Below, piece by piece: positions 1-7,585 of a stretch of 14,893 nt of DNA. Under the pieces are notes generated by a model. It did not search any database. It had not been told where the DNA came from and worked only from the letters and a program-made list of their open reading frames with translations. The DNA is taken from contig JAQTVR010000017.1 of assembly GCA_028706995.1 (NCBI GenBank), positions 1 to 14,893 on the forward strand, read 5' to 3'. The DNA is from Dehalococcoidales bacterium. Lineage in GTDB: Bacteria; Chloroflexota; Dehalococcoidia; Dehalococcoidales; UBA5627. Within the stretch, counting starts at the first letter, position 1. Each line of letters begins with the position of its first letter. Position numbers and translations under genes: made by a program.

Positions 1-431
1 TGGCTGACAGATTTGGCAGTGTTCTCAGTTTAGCCAAGGCTAGTAAGGATGACTTGGAATCTACCCCAACGATTGGCCCAAAGATTTCGGACAGTGTCCT
101 TGCTTATTTTGGTAATGAAAAGAATAAAAACATAATCGAAAAATTAGATAAAGCAGGCGTGTCATTATCGTCAGGTATAAATAAAACAGAAAAAGAATTG
201 CCACTGGCAGGGCTGGAGTTTGTGATTACCGGAAAACTGGAAACCTTATCCCGCCAGGAGGCAGAAGAGAAGATAAAAGCACTTGGGGGCAATGCAAAGA
301 GCGATGTTACCCGAAAAACGAACTTTCTGGTAATCGGCGCAGAACCGGGCTCTAAACTGGATCGTGCCAAAGAAATAGGTATAAAACAAATTAATGAAAG
401 TGAATTACTTGGTTTTTTAAAAATAAATTAG
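1..431 (+). CDS. ligA: NAD-dependent DNA ligase LigA, C-terminal part (5' end outside window)
   Basis: This is the last 142 codons of a gene that begins left of the window; reading starts in frame at base 3. LigA seals nicks in duplex DNA using NAD+ during replication and repair. The first roughly 40 residues fit the end of the helix-hairpin-helix region (ADRFGSVLSLAKAS, then the TIGPKISDSVLAYF hairpin). From about residue 66 to the end there is a BRCT domain, recognisable by LPLAGLEFVITGKL, the GG of KALGGNAKSDVTRKT, and FLVIGAEPGSKLDRAKEIG. In the family BRCT follows the hairpin region at the C-terminus, so the protein ends normally. The adenylation and OB domains lie outside the window and cannot be checked. 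The stop is TAG at 429-431, and the next gene starts 24 nt downstream on the same strand, so the two may be cotranscribed. Confidence 0.93.
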   Translation, partial: ADRFGSVLSLAKASKDDLESTPTIGPKISDSVLAYFGNEKNKNIIEKLDKAGVSLSSGINKTEKELPLAGLEFVITGKLETLSRQEAEEKIKALGGNAKSDVTRKTNFLVIGAEPGSKLDRAKEIGIKQINESELLGFLKIN

Positions 432-455
432 AATTAATATGGAGATTAAATAAAT

Positions 456-1763
456 ATGGCTGAAATCCATCCTTTTCGTGGAGTCCATTATAATAAAGCA
501 GCAGTCGGTGATGTATCAAGTGTTATTTGTCCACCTTATGATATTATTTCGCCACAGATGGATGAGGAACTGCACTGGCGAAGTTCATATAACTTCATTC
601 GCATTGAGTATAACCATCAAACTCCTCGGGATACGGAAACCAATAACAGATATACCCGTTCAGCTTCGACATTTAAGCAGTGGTTGGGTCAAGAGATACT
701 GGTTACCGATGAGATTCCTGCAATTTATATACACGACCAGTTTTTTCATTACGAAGGGACCGAATATAAAAGACGCTCGTTGATTGTCAGGGGGAGGCTT
801 GAGGAGTGGGAGAAAAATATTATCCGCCCTCACGAGAATACTTTTCAAGGCCCGAAGAAAGATAGAATTAATCTCCTCCGGGCATTGAATGCTAATACCA
901 GTTCTGTTATGTCTATGTATGAGGATAAAGACCGCCTTATTGCATCCTTACTAAAAAACCAGGATTGTGGTAAATTACTGATGTCCACCGATGAAATAGA
1001 TGGCGAAAGGCATGATGTCTGGGCAATTACCGAGCCGGAAGCGGTTAAGGATATCCGTGACTCGTTTACGGATAAACCCCTATATATTGCCGATGGGCAC
1101 CACCGTTACGAAAGCGCCTTAACTTATAAACGTGAGCGTGCTGCTTGTGATAAAAAAACCTCGACAGATGCTGGCTATAATTTTGTTATGATGACTTTAT
1201 TGGATATGGATGACCCCAATCTAATTATTTTCCCCACGCACCGCTTGCTTCATGGTCTGGAATCTTCTAAATTATTAACGCTGGAGCAAAAGCTGAAGTT
1301 ATACTTTGATATACAGGAATTATCGTTGGGTTTACCCGATGTATGGCAACAGATTGATGGGCTAATGGCTGATGCGTCTAATATAAGAATAGTTCTTTTC
1401 GGATTGAATGAGGGAAAACTGTCAATTCTAACACTCAAAGACTTTGCTGTCGCCAGCAGGATGATGCCGGCATCTCACTCCGATGTTTACAAGAGAATGG
1501 ATGTCAGTATCGTAGACCACGTAATACTGGAAGAGATTCTGGAAATGAAGAGCGATGATGAAAACAGGATTTCTTATACCCATAACAGGCGGGAAGTTGT
1601 TAATAGTGTCGTTAACGGGGAATGTCAACTGGCTCTTATAATAAGTCCGGTAAAAAGCCAGACTATAAAGGACATTGCCGATATAGGTGACAGGATGCCG
1701 CGTAAATCGACCTATTTTTACCCAAAGCTACCATCAGGGTTAGTAGTTAACCACCTGGTGTAG
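456..1763 (+). CDS. DUF1015 family protein with a ParB/Srx-like DGHHRY motif
   Basis: A 435-residue protein that I recognise as DUF1015 (sometimes annotated as a SpoOJ/ParB-like protein). The N-terminus (HPFRGVHYN, then VICPPYDIISP) and the central YIADGHHRYESALTY are family hallmarks. The core D213-G-H-H-R-Y218 resembles the active-site loop of ParB, sulfiredoxin and free-serine kinases. The length is normal and no signal peptide or membrane segment is visible. The ATG at 456 is preceded by GGAG at 441-444, spacing 11. The biochemical function is not established. From general knowledge, DUF1015 genes often lie near serA and phosphoserine aminotransferase genes. Here serA is about 0.6 kb beyond its 3' end, on the opposite strand with pdxT between. 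A role linked to serine or phosphoserine is a reasonable inference, not shown. The gene converges on pdxT with 27 nt between the stops. Confidence 0.88.
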   Translation: MAEIHPFRGVHYNKAAVGDVSSVICPPYDIISPQMDEELHWRSSYNFIRIEYNHQTPRDTETNNRYTRSASTFKQWLGQEILVTDEIPAIYIHDQFFHYEGTEYKRRSLIVRGRLEEWEKNIIRPHENTFQGPKKDRINLLRALNANTSSVMSMYEDKDRLIASLLKNQDCGKLLMSTDEIDGERHDVWAITEPEAVKDIRDSFTDKPLYIADGHHRYESALTYKRERAACDKKTSTDAGYNFVMMTLLDMDDPNLIIFPTHRLLHGLESSKLLTLEQKLKLYFDIQELSLGLPDVWQQIDGLMADASNIRIVLFGLNEGKLSILTLKDFAVASRMMPASHSDVYKRMDVSIVDHVILEEILEMKSDDENRISYTHNRREVVNSVVNGECQLALIISPVKSQTIKDIADIGDRMPRKSTYFYPKLPSGLVVNHLV

Positions 1764-1790
1764 ATTATATTAGAGGTCTTTTAATGCGTT

Positions 1791-2369
1791 TTATTTGTTG
1801 GAAGAAATGATCTTGAGAAAATACTCGTGCATCCTGGTATCGTCAGTCAGTTCGGGATGAAAAGATATTCCCAGCATATTTCCCTGCCTGACGGCGACAA
1901 TAGTCCCCTCAGGCAATCTGTTCAGTATTTCTACATTCGAACCTGCATCTTCAATTAAAGGAGCACGTATAAACACCCCAGGAAACGGTTTATCTCCCAG
2001 TGCTGTTATATTGAGGTCCGTTTCAAAGCTATCCTTTTGCCTGCCGAATGCGTTGCGTCTTATCTTTATATCCATTAGCCCTAATGTCTTAATATCTGAG
2101 TTGGAGACCGTCTTAGCTAACAGAATCATCCCTGCACAGATACCCATTATAGGGAGCCTGTGAAGCGCTACCGTGCGAAGGGGTTCAAACAACTCAAAGT
2201 TGTTTGCCAGGTTAAGCATGGTAGTGCTTTCTCCCCCGGGTATAATAAGCCCATCCAAATCTTCCAGTTCGGTGGGCTTACGTACCTGAGTTGTCATGAC
2301 ACCCAGCTTATCCAGCGTGTGGATATGCTCAATAAAAGCCCCTTGCAGGGCTAAAACACCAATTTTCAT
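1791..2369 (-). CDS. pdxT: Pyridoxal 5'-phosphate synthase glutaminase subunit PdxT
   Basis: A 192-residue class I glutamine amidotransferase. PdxT hydrolyses glutamine and passes ammonia to PdxS, which builds PLP from ribose 5-phosphate and glyceraldehyde 3-phosphate (the DXP-independent route). Visible features are the N-terminal IGVLALQGAFIEH, GGEST at 45-49, the nucleophile C78 in MGICAGMILLA, and the catalytic pair H171 and E173 in FHPELT. All three triad residues are present and the length is typical. The usual GTCAG is GICAG here, a conservative change. It is last in the minus-strand operon, 11 nt after serA, with only a weak purine-rich ribosome site, so its translation may depend on coupling to serA. 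Its partner pdxS is not in the window, although the two are usually adjacent, so pdxS must be elsewhere if the enzyme works. Confidence 0.95.
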   Translation of the reverse strand: MKIGVLALQGAFIEHIHTLDKLGVMTTQVRKPTELEDLDGLIIPGGESTTMLNLANNFELFEPLRTVALHRLPIMGICAGMILLAKTVSNSDIKTLGLMDIKIRRNAFGRQKDSFETDLNITALGDKPFPGVFIRAPLIEDAGSNVEILNRLPEGTIVAVRQGNMLGISFHPELTDDTRMHEYFLKIISSNK

Positions 2370-2380
2370 ATTAATTTATA

Positions 2381-3955
2381 CTATATTTTCACTACTTTTG
2401 CAGAATAAACATCCGGTAATGCCAGCAATTTATCTATCTGTTCCTTTGAGAACGGTGCATCAAGTGCCAGTATCATCAATGCCTGTCCCCTAGGTTTCAG
2501 CCGGCTTAAATGCATATAACTGATATTTATATCTCCATCGCCGGCAATCTTTCCAACAGCGCCGATTAGTCCCGGGCGGTCGCGGTGGTCACTGAAGAGG
2601 AAGTACCCGCCGGTAGGGATAATGTCTATCCAATAGTTGTTTACCCTGACGATGTGTGTTTCGCCACGCAATACTGTTCCTGCAATCGTAATAGTTTCAT
2701 TGTTAGTGGTAACTTCCAGTGTGATAAGATTAGCATAGTTCTCACAAGATGTTTCTTTTTGCTCTATTACTTTTATACCTCGGCGTGTCGCTACTATATT
2801 TGCGTTTACTACGTTAACTCTTTCTTCTGTTAGACGGTTGAGGACACCACCTAATATAGCCACTTTAAGGGCATTGGTATCGTAACTTGAGATTTCCCCC
2901 TGGTATTTTATATGCAATCCTGTAAGCTGCCCCTCACCCAGATAGCTGGCGACATTGCCCACAGAGGAACATACTTCAAGGAATGGGGCAAGGAAGGACA
3001 TAGCTTCAGCTTTAATAAAAGGAGCATTTACCGCATATCTGGCTGGCCGTCCATTGAAAACATCGATAATTTGTTGAATCACCTCTGTAGACGCCAGATT
3101 TTGTGCTTCGATAGTAGAAGCTCCCAGGTGAGGCGTTACTATAACCTTATCACACTCGAATAATACACTTTCGGTGCAAGGTTCATTTGCGAAGACATCA
3201 ATGGCAGCGCCAGCAACTCTCTTTTCTTTTATAGCTTTTACCAGAGCCTCATCATCGATAAGCCCTCCGCGTGCAGTATTGATGATGCGAACTATCGGCT
3301 TAACCATTGCCAGTTCCTTTTCCCCGATAATATGCCTTGTCGCTTCGGTCAGGGGTATGTGCAGGGTGATAAAATCCGACTCCTTGATAAGTTGTGCCAG
3401 AGGTACAAGCTCGACTTGTAGATTGGCCGCTCGCTCTGCTGAGATAATTGGGTCATAACCTATAAGTTTCATTTCCAGACCATGAGCACGCCTGGCTACT
3501 TCCGAGCCCACATTGCCCAATCCTACGATACCCAGTGTTTTTCCTTTTACCTCAGTTCCCATAAACTCAGCCCTCTGCCAGAGACGGGATTTCAGAGAGG
3601 CGTTTGCCTGTGGGATATTGCGTGCTAAAGCAAGCATTAATGCAATGGTATGTTCTGCTGCCGATACAGTATTACCTGTAGGTGCATTGACCACGATAAT
3701 ACCGTGCTGGCTGGCTGCGTTGATATCTATGTTGTCTACCCCGACACCGGCTCGGCCAATAATCTGTAGTTTCTTTCCGGCTGCGATAATATCCGATGTA
3801 ACCATAGTTTGGCTTCGCACTATCATCGCGTCGTAATCACCGATGATAGCAATAATATCCTCAGATTTTTGCTTTGTTTTAACATCGACCTGGGCATATT
3901 TACTTAACAGGTCAATTCCTTCCTGAGGTATGGGGTCAGCAACTAAAACTTTCAT
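2381..3955 (-). CDS. serA: D-3-phosphoglycerate dehydrogenase SerA, long form with ACT domain
   Basis: A 524-residue enzyme catalysing NAD+-dependent oxidation of 3-phosphoglycerate to 3-phosphohydroxypyruvate, the first step of L-serine synthesis. The N-terminal part is the D-2-hydroxyacid dehydrogenase fold: the nucleotide-binding GLGNVG is at 145-150, and the catalytic trio is R229 (NTARGG), E258 (FANEP) and H276 (TPHLGAST). Residues of roughly 316-448 form the intervening regulatory domain of long-form SerA. Residues of about 451-524 are an ACT domain (DRPGLIGAVG and onward), which in this family usually binds serine as feedback inhibitor. The length matches the long class found in Mycobacterium and Bacillus, not the shorter E. 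coli type. The start ATG is 1 nt after the stop of the upstream aminotransferase, which indicates translational coupling. That aminotransferase is the likely next enzyme in the pathway. Confidence 0.96.
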   Translation of the reverse strand: MKVLVADPIPQEGIDLLSKYAQVDVKTKQKSEDIIAIIGDYDAMIVRSQTMVTSDIIAAGKKLQIIGRAGVGVDNIDINAASQHGIIVVNAPTGNTVSAAEHTIALMLALARNIPQANASLKSRLWQRAEFMGTEVKGKTLGIVGLGNVGSEVARRAHGLEMKLIGYDPIISAERAANLQVELVPLAQLIKESDFITLHIPLTEATRHIIGEKELAMVKPIVRIINTARGGLIDDEALVKAIKEKRVAGAAIDVFANEPCTESVLFECDKVIVTPHLGASTIEAQNLASTEVIQQIIDVFNGRPARYAVNAPFIKAEAMSFLAPFLEVCSSVGNVASYLGEGQLTGLHIKYQGEISSYDTNALKVAILGGVLNRLTEERVNVVNANIVATRRGIKVIEQKETSCENYANLITLEVTTNNETITIAGTVLRGETHIVRVNNYWIDIIPTGGYFLFSDHRDRPGLIGAVGKIAGDGDINISYMHLSRLKPRGQALMILALDAPFSKEQIDKLLALPDVYSAKVVKI

Positions 3956-3956
3956 A

Positions 3957-5051
3957 TTATTTTGTTACCTCAAATCCAGCTTGTGGTAAGACTATCCTTA
4001 GTTTATTTAGTACTTCCTTGATATCCTCTTCGCTAACGAAACCAAGATGTCCGATACGGAAAATCTTCCCTGATAAGTGCAATTGCCCTCCGCCAAGGAC
4101 TATATCATGTTCCTCTCTGAGTAACTTAAGGAGTTTTTTGACATCTAATGCCTCAGGGGCAGAAACGGATGTAACCGTATTGGAGGCATATTTCTCATCG
4201 GCAAACAGGGATAAACCGAGTGCCTTTACTCCTTGACGTGTCATATTGGCAATACGGATATGGCGGGCGAATATATTCTCTAATCCTTCCTCGATCATAA
4301 TTTTTAATGCTTTATCCATCGCGAAGACTACGGAGATAGCAGGAGTCCAGGGTGTTTGACCTTTTTCAAGGTTACTCTTGGCTTTGGCGATATCGAAGTA
4401 AAAGCGAGGCATTTTTGCCTGCGTATTTGCCTGCCAGGCTTTTTCACTGACAGATAACATTGTTAAACCGGGTGGTACCATCCAGCCTTTTTGTGAACCG
4501 CTAACGACGACATCGCAATTCCAGTCGTCGACCGGCAGATTAATAGAGCTCATGCTGCTAACGGCATCGATAAGCAGGAGCTTATCGAATTCTTTCACGA
4601 CTTTACTTATTGCCTCAAGGTCGTTGGTAACTCCGGTAGAGGTTTCATTATGAGTAACCAGGACGGCTTTAACTGCCGGATTATTATCAAGGACTTTGCG
4701 GATTTCCTTTACATCTGCAGCTTTGCCCCATTCAAAATTCAAGGGAATAACCTCGGCACCGTATGTCCTGGCTATAGAAGCAAAACGGTCGCCAAAAACA
4801 CCGATGGAAATCACTAAAACCTTGTCTCCGGGTGAAAGCATATTTACCACAGCTGCTTCCAAACCGCCGGTGCCTGATGCCGTAAGGGTAATAACATCGT
4901 TTTTAGTCCGGAAAATCTTCTTCAAATTGCCGGTTACATCATTCAAAATCTGGGCAAATTCAGGCCCCCTATGATTAATCATTTGCCGGCTCATTTCTTT
5001 AAGGACAAAGTCGGGGCAGGGGGTTGGTCCCGGGATACGCAGGTTAGTCAT
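3957..5051 (-). CDS. Class V PLP-dependent aminotransferase, probable phosphoserine aminotransferase
   Basis: A 364-residue fold-type I PLP enzyme of the serine-glyoxylate / alanine-glyoxylate aminotransferase group. The cofactor lysine is K188 in VVSGSQKGW, and D162 in LLIDAVSS is the expected partner of the pyridine nitrogen. The N-terminal RIPGPTPCP and MINHRGPEF, and TASGTGGLEAAV near residue 60, fit the family. It is not a classical SerC by sequence. Its position immediately upstream of serA with a 1-nt gap suggests it acts as the phosphoserine aminotransferase (phosphohydroxypyruvate plus glutamate gives phosphoserine), as class V enzymes are known to do in methanogens. A role with glyoxylate or pyruvate is also possible. 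The ATG at 5051 has a strong Shine-Dalgarno sequence AAAGGAGT at 5061-5068, spacing 9. A 58-nt AT-rich gap separates it from tyrS, and no clear terminator or promoter is visible there. Confidence 0.9.
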   Translation of the reverse strand: MTNLRIPGPTPCPDFVLKEMSRQMINHRGPEFAQILNDVTGNLKKIFRTKNDVITLTASGTGGLEAAVVNMLSPGDKVLVISIGVFGDRFASIARTYGAEVIPLNFEWGKAADVKEIRKVLDNNPAVKAVLVTHNETSTGVTNDLEAISKVVKEFDKLLLIDAVSSMSSINLPVDDWNCDVVVSGSQKGWMVPPGLTMLSVSEKAWQANTQAKMPRFYFDIAKAKSNLEKGQTPWTPAISVVFAMDKALKIMIEEGLENIFARHIRIANMTRQGVKALGLSLFADEKYASNTVTSVSAPEALDVKKLLKLLREEHDIVLGGGQLHLSGKIFRIGHLGFVSEEDIKEVLNKLRIVLPQAGFEVTK

Positions 5052-5109
5052 TTCAATATTACTCCTTTGATAACACTTATATAATTTTAAGTATTTGAAT
5101 TTTAAAAAG

Positions 5110-6327
5110 TTATTTAATTATATCCGAATTGATTATTTTAGCAAAGCGTCTTTTCCCTACCTTGATGACACAACCGCTTTCCAGCTTCATAGAATTGCAG
5201 ACTACAACACTGCCATCTATGCTGACGGCGCCCTGGGAAATCAACCTGCCGGCATCGCTACGGCTCTTTGCCAAATTAATTGATGTAAGAAGTTCTTTTA
5301 AATCCATGCTTGAGTCGAGGTTAAAGAAGCATTCTTCTATTTCATTAGGAATTTCCTTATTCTGTACGACCTTTGCAAAGTGTTCTTCCGCTGTGATGGC
5401 GGACTTTGCATCATGTAACTTGGTTACTATTTCTCTACCCAGCCTCTTTTTAAGTTCCATAGGATTAACGGCGTTTTTATCGAGCAATTGTCTAAATTCA
5501 TCAAGCTCCTGATCGGAGACACAGGTAATCAACTCGAAGTAGTTCATAATAATACCATCGGGGATAGACATTACCTTGCCGAATATATTTTCCGGGGATT
5601 CAGCTACGCCGATATAATTACCCAGGCTTTTACTCATCTTATGAACACCATCCGTGCCGACAAGCAGTGGAACCATTAACACCTGTTGCGGGCGTTGTCC
5701 CAACATCGTCTGTAACTCACGTCCGACCAGCAGGTTGAACTTCTGATCAGTGCCTCCGAATTCAACATCGGCTTTAATTGCAACCGAATCGTAGGCCTGT
5801 AGAAGAGGATATAAGAACTCGGTAATGGTAATAGGTTGGTTAGCATTGTATCTTTTGCTGAAATCATCGCGGGCCAAAATCTGTGCTATAGTAAATTTGC
5901 TGGTTAGCTTGATAACATCAGCGAGATTAAAATTACCGAACCACTCGCTTTGCCAGCGAACCTCGGTCTTTTCCTTATCAACAATCTTGAAGAACTGCTC
6001 CATATACGTTTTAGCATTGGTTTTTACATGTTCGGCCGAGAGCATGGGACGGGTGACCGAAGCACCGCTGGGATCACCGATCTGGGCAGTCCAGTCTCCG
6101 ACAATCAACACGACCTGGTGGCCTATGTCCTGGAACTCACGTAATTTTTTAAGACCCACCATATGACCGAGATGAATATCGGGAAAGCTCGGGTCGAAAC
6201 CCTCTTTCAGCCTCAATACTTTACCGGATTTTAATGCTGTTACCAGTTCTTCTTTGACGATAACCTCGCAAACGCCTCTTTTTAAAAGTCTGTTAATATC
6301 CTGGTTGGAAAATTTATTAGTTTCCAT
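5110..6327 (-). CDS. tyrS: Tyrosyl-tRNA synthetase
   Basis: A 405-residue class I aminoacyl-tRNA synthetase that attaches tyrosine to tRNA-Tyr using ATP. The signature HLGH is at 52-55 (class HIGH motif) and KMSKS at 230-234 in GVHKMSKSLGNY. GDWTAQIGDPSG near residue 77 and GGTDQKFN near 191 are typical of the family. An S4 RNA-binding domain occupies about 343-405 (LAKSRSDAGRLISQGAVSI). Having KMSKS, not the KFGKT seen in E. coli TyrS, places it with the TyrZ-like branch of the family. The length is normal. It lies 3 nt after ribF; its ribosome site (AGGGAT) is inside the end of ribF, so translation is probably coupled. No T-box leader is visible, as expected for an internal operon gene. Confidence 0.96.
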   Translation of the reverse strand: METNKFSNQDINRLLKRGVCEVIVKEELVTALKSGKVLRLKEGFDPSFPDIHLGHMVGLKKLREFQDIGHQVVLIVGDWTAQIGDPSGASVTRPMLSAEHVKTNAKTYMEQFFKIVDKEKTEVRWQSEWFGNFNLADVIKLTSKFTIAQILARDDFSKRYNANQPITITEFLYPLLQAYDSVAIKADVEFGGTDQKFNLLVGRELQTMLGQRPQQVLMVPLLVGTDGVHKMSKSLGNYIGVAESPENIFGKVMSIPDGIIMNYFELITCVSDQELDEFRQLLDKNAVNPMELKKRLGREIVTKLHDAKSAITAEEHFAKVVQNKEIPNEIEECFFNLDSSMDLKELLTSINLAKSRSDAGRLISQGAVSIDGSVVVCNSMKLESGCVIKVGKRRFAKIINSDIIK

Positions 6328-6330
6328 TAT

Positions 6331-7263
6331 TTAATCCCTGTCTAACCTATTTAATATTTCCCTTGCATTTACGATATCTTCTTTGATTTTTTTTGAAAGG
6401 TCGTCAGCGCAATTAAATTTAATTACGTTACGTAACCTGTAAATTATATCAATTTTCAAAATTTTATGATATAAGTCACTATGATAATCGATAACATGTG
6501 TTTCTATAGTTCTCCTGTTATCTCCAAAGGTAGAGCGATTTCCTATAAAGGTAACAGATTGATGATACTCGTTATCGAAAAGGATTTGAGTTGCATAAAC
6601 CCCTTCTAGAGGAAGCGCCTGTTGCGGGTCTACATCGAGGTTAGCGGTAGGAAAACCCAGTATTTTACCTGTACCGGTACCTGTAATCACCTGCCCTTCC
6701 AGGCTAAAATGTCGTCCTAATTGATTATGAACTTTTTTCATATCACCGACAGACAAAGCGTTCCTGATACCGGTGCTGCTTATTACATCGTTATTTATTT
6801 TAATGACAGGGACTACTTTCAGGTCGAAATTCATATCCTGTCTAAGTGTGCACAGGGTATTAATATCACCTTCGCGATTACGTCCAAGGGCAAAATCGGG
6901 GCCAACAACTAATTCCTGCATTTTAAGGTGTTTCTGCAGGAGCTCTATAAACTGTCTGGTACTGATTTTTGCTATTTCCGGGGTGAAGGTTAATGGAACT
7001 ACGAATTGTATTCCTGTATTTTTGATAAGTTGAATTTTTAAGGATAGGTTAGTAAGAAACAGGATTTCGTTGGATGGATTTATAACCATCCGGGGGTGTT
7101 GTTTAAAAGTAATTACTCCGCTGGTCAAACCTTTATGTTTTGCCTGTTTAACAAGCTCGGCAAGGAGGGATTGGTGCCCTAGGTGTACACCGTCAAAAAC
7201 ACCGATTGTAAGTGCCGTATTATGTTCGGGTATGAAAAAAGCCAAATCTTTTTCTAACGACAT
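6331..7263 (-). CDS. ribF: Bifunctional riboflavin kinase / FAD synthetase RibF
   Basis: A 310-residue enzyme that phosphorylates riboflavin to FMN and then adenylates FMN to FAD. The N-terminal nucleotidyltransferase domain shows the HxGH-type GVFDGVHLGH at 21-30, GRNREGD near 128, and SSTGIR at 162-167. The C-terminal riboflavin kinase domain shows TGKILGFPTANLD (about 198-210), LEGVYA at 219-224, and RTIETHVIDY with the catalytic E254. Both domains look intact and the length is normal. The ATG at 7263 is preceded on the minus strand by GCAGGAT (7268-7274), at good spacing. It is the first gene of the minus-strand operon and has its own promoter at 7326-7354. No FMN riboswitch is visible in its leader, which would be only about 55 nt. 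Confidence 0.96.
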   Translation of the reverse strand: MSLEKDLAFFIPEHNTALTIGVFDGVHLGHQSLLAELVKQAKHKGLTSGVITFKQHPRMVINPSNEILFLTNLSLKIQLIKNTGIQFVVPLTFTPEIAKISTRQFIELLQKHLKMQELVVGPDFALGRNREGDINTLCTLRQDMNFDLKVVPVIKINNDVISSTGIRNALSVGDMKKVHNQLGRHFSLEGQVITGTGTGKILGFPTANLDVDPQQALPLEGVYATQILFDNEYHQSVTFIGNRSTFGDNRRTIETHVIDYHSDLYHKILKIDIIYRLRNVIKFNCADDLSKKIKEDIVNAREILNRLDRD

Positions 7264-7325
7264 AAATATCCTGCAAAAACTTCTTTAAGACGAATTTTGT
7301 TTATAATAAATAAAAGCGTGAGTAA

Positions 7326-7354
7326 ATTATAGATTTATTATGTGGCAGTGTAAA
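7326..7354 (-). promoter_or_regulatory. Sigma-70-type promoter of the ribF-tyrS-aminotransferase-serA-pdxT operon
   Basis: On the minus strand, TTTACA (7354-7349) is followed after 17 bp by a perfect TATAAT (7331-7326). Only one base differs from the consensus -35. Transcription would start near 7319, giving a leader of about 55 nt before the ribF ATG at 7263. It is the only good promoter I see for the five minus-strand genes. Confidence 0.75.
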
Positions 7355-7373
7355 GTTAGCCCTCAAATGTAAT

Positions 7374-7401
7374 GGTAACGTAATATTTTGTGTAAAATTG
7401 G
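7374..7401. repeat. IS256-like terminal inverted repeat, possible remnant
   Basis: The 28 bp here centre on ATATTTTGTGTAAAATTGG. IS256-family ends, as I remember them, contain a very similar TATAATTGTGTAAAAG core. The site lies on the 3' side of the transposase fragment on the minus strand, where one end of the element should be. The 9-mer TTTTGTGTA (7386-7394) recurs in inverted orientation as TACACAAAA at 7688-7696, about 300 bp away, but similarity outside the 9-mer is poor. No target duplication was found. Confidence 0.3.
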
Positions 7402-7424
7402 TAAAAGGCTTTTCCTCCCAGTTA

Positions 7425-7562
7425 TTATTTAAATGACTTATTAATCCAAGGACTATTCTGTCCACACTTTACGTAGTAGGTTCTTCGCCTGACTTCTCTA
7501 AATGACCTTTCGACTACATTAGCAGTTCTTTTCTTAATACGATGTGAAAAATTTAATTTGAC
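7425..7562 (-). pseudogene. Remnant of a mutator/IS256-type transposase C-terminal region
   Basis: The minus strand from 7562 to the TAA at 7425-7427 is open for 45 codons. It contains RTANVVERSFREVRRRT (codons from 7529 to 7479). This closely matches the R-T-x-N-x-x-E-R-x-x-R-E-x-R-R-R-T signature found near the C-terminus of mutator-family (IS256-like) transposases. Upstream the frame is closed by a stop at 7566-7568 and has no start codon; downstream it stops about 17 codons past the motif, well short of a normal transposase end. The DDE catalytic core is absent. It is therefore a decayed fragment. The rpoB -35 box overlaps its upstream edge. The motif match is from memory of the family, not from a search. 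Confidence 0.6.
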
Positions 7563-7585
7563 AAATTAAAAATAAGGTATATAAT
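7558..7585 (+). promoter_or_regulatory. Consensus sigma-70-type promoter of rpoBC
   Basis: A perfect TTGACA (7558-7563) and a perfect TATAAT (7580-7585) are separated by 16 bp. A second overlapping TATAAT at 7585-7590 would need a 21-bp spacer and is unlikely to be used. Transcription would start near 7592, giving a leader of about 170 nt before rpoB. This is the strongest promoter in the window, as expected for RNA polymerase genes lacking the usual ribosomal protein genes upstream. Confidence 0.85.

Noticed and set aside
1739..1753. GGTTA-GTAGT-TAACC hairpin as a terminator for the DUF1015 gene
   Set aside because: The stem is only 5 bp, lies inside the coding sequence, and has no T-run after it.
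5052..5109. Possible internal promoter (TATAAG on the minus strand) between tyrS and the aminotransferase gene
   Set aside because: The -35 match is poor (TTAAAA at 18 bp) and AT-rich sequence gives such matches by chance. I left the five genes as one operon.
7264..7325. FMN riboswitch upstream of ribF
   Set aside because: The leader is only about 55 nt and AT-rich, with none of the conserved RFN helices; too short for that element.
7355..7557. tRNA or other structured RNA gene in the ribF-rpoB spacer
   Set aside because: No cloverleaf arms, T-loop GTTC pattern or 3' acceptor pairing could be found. The stretch is better explained by the transposase remnant.
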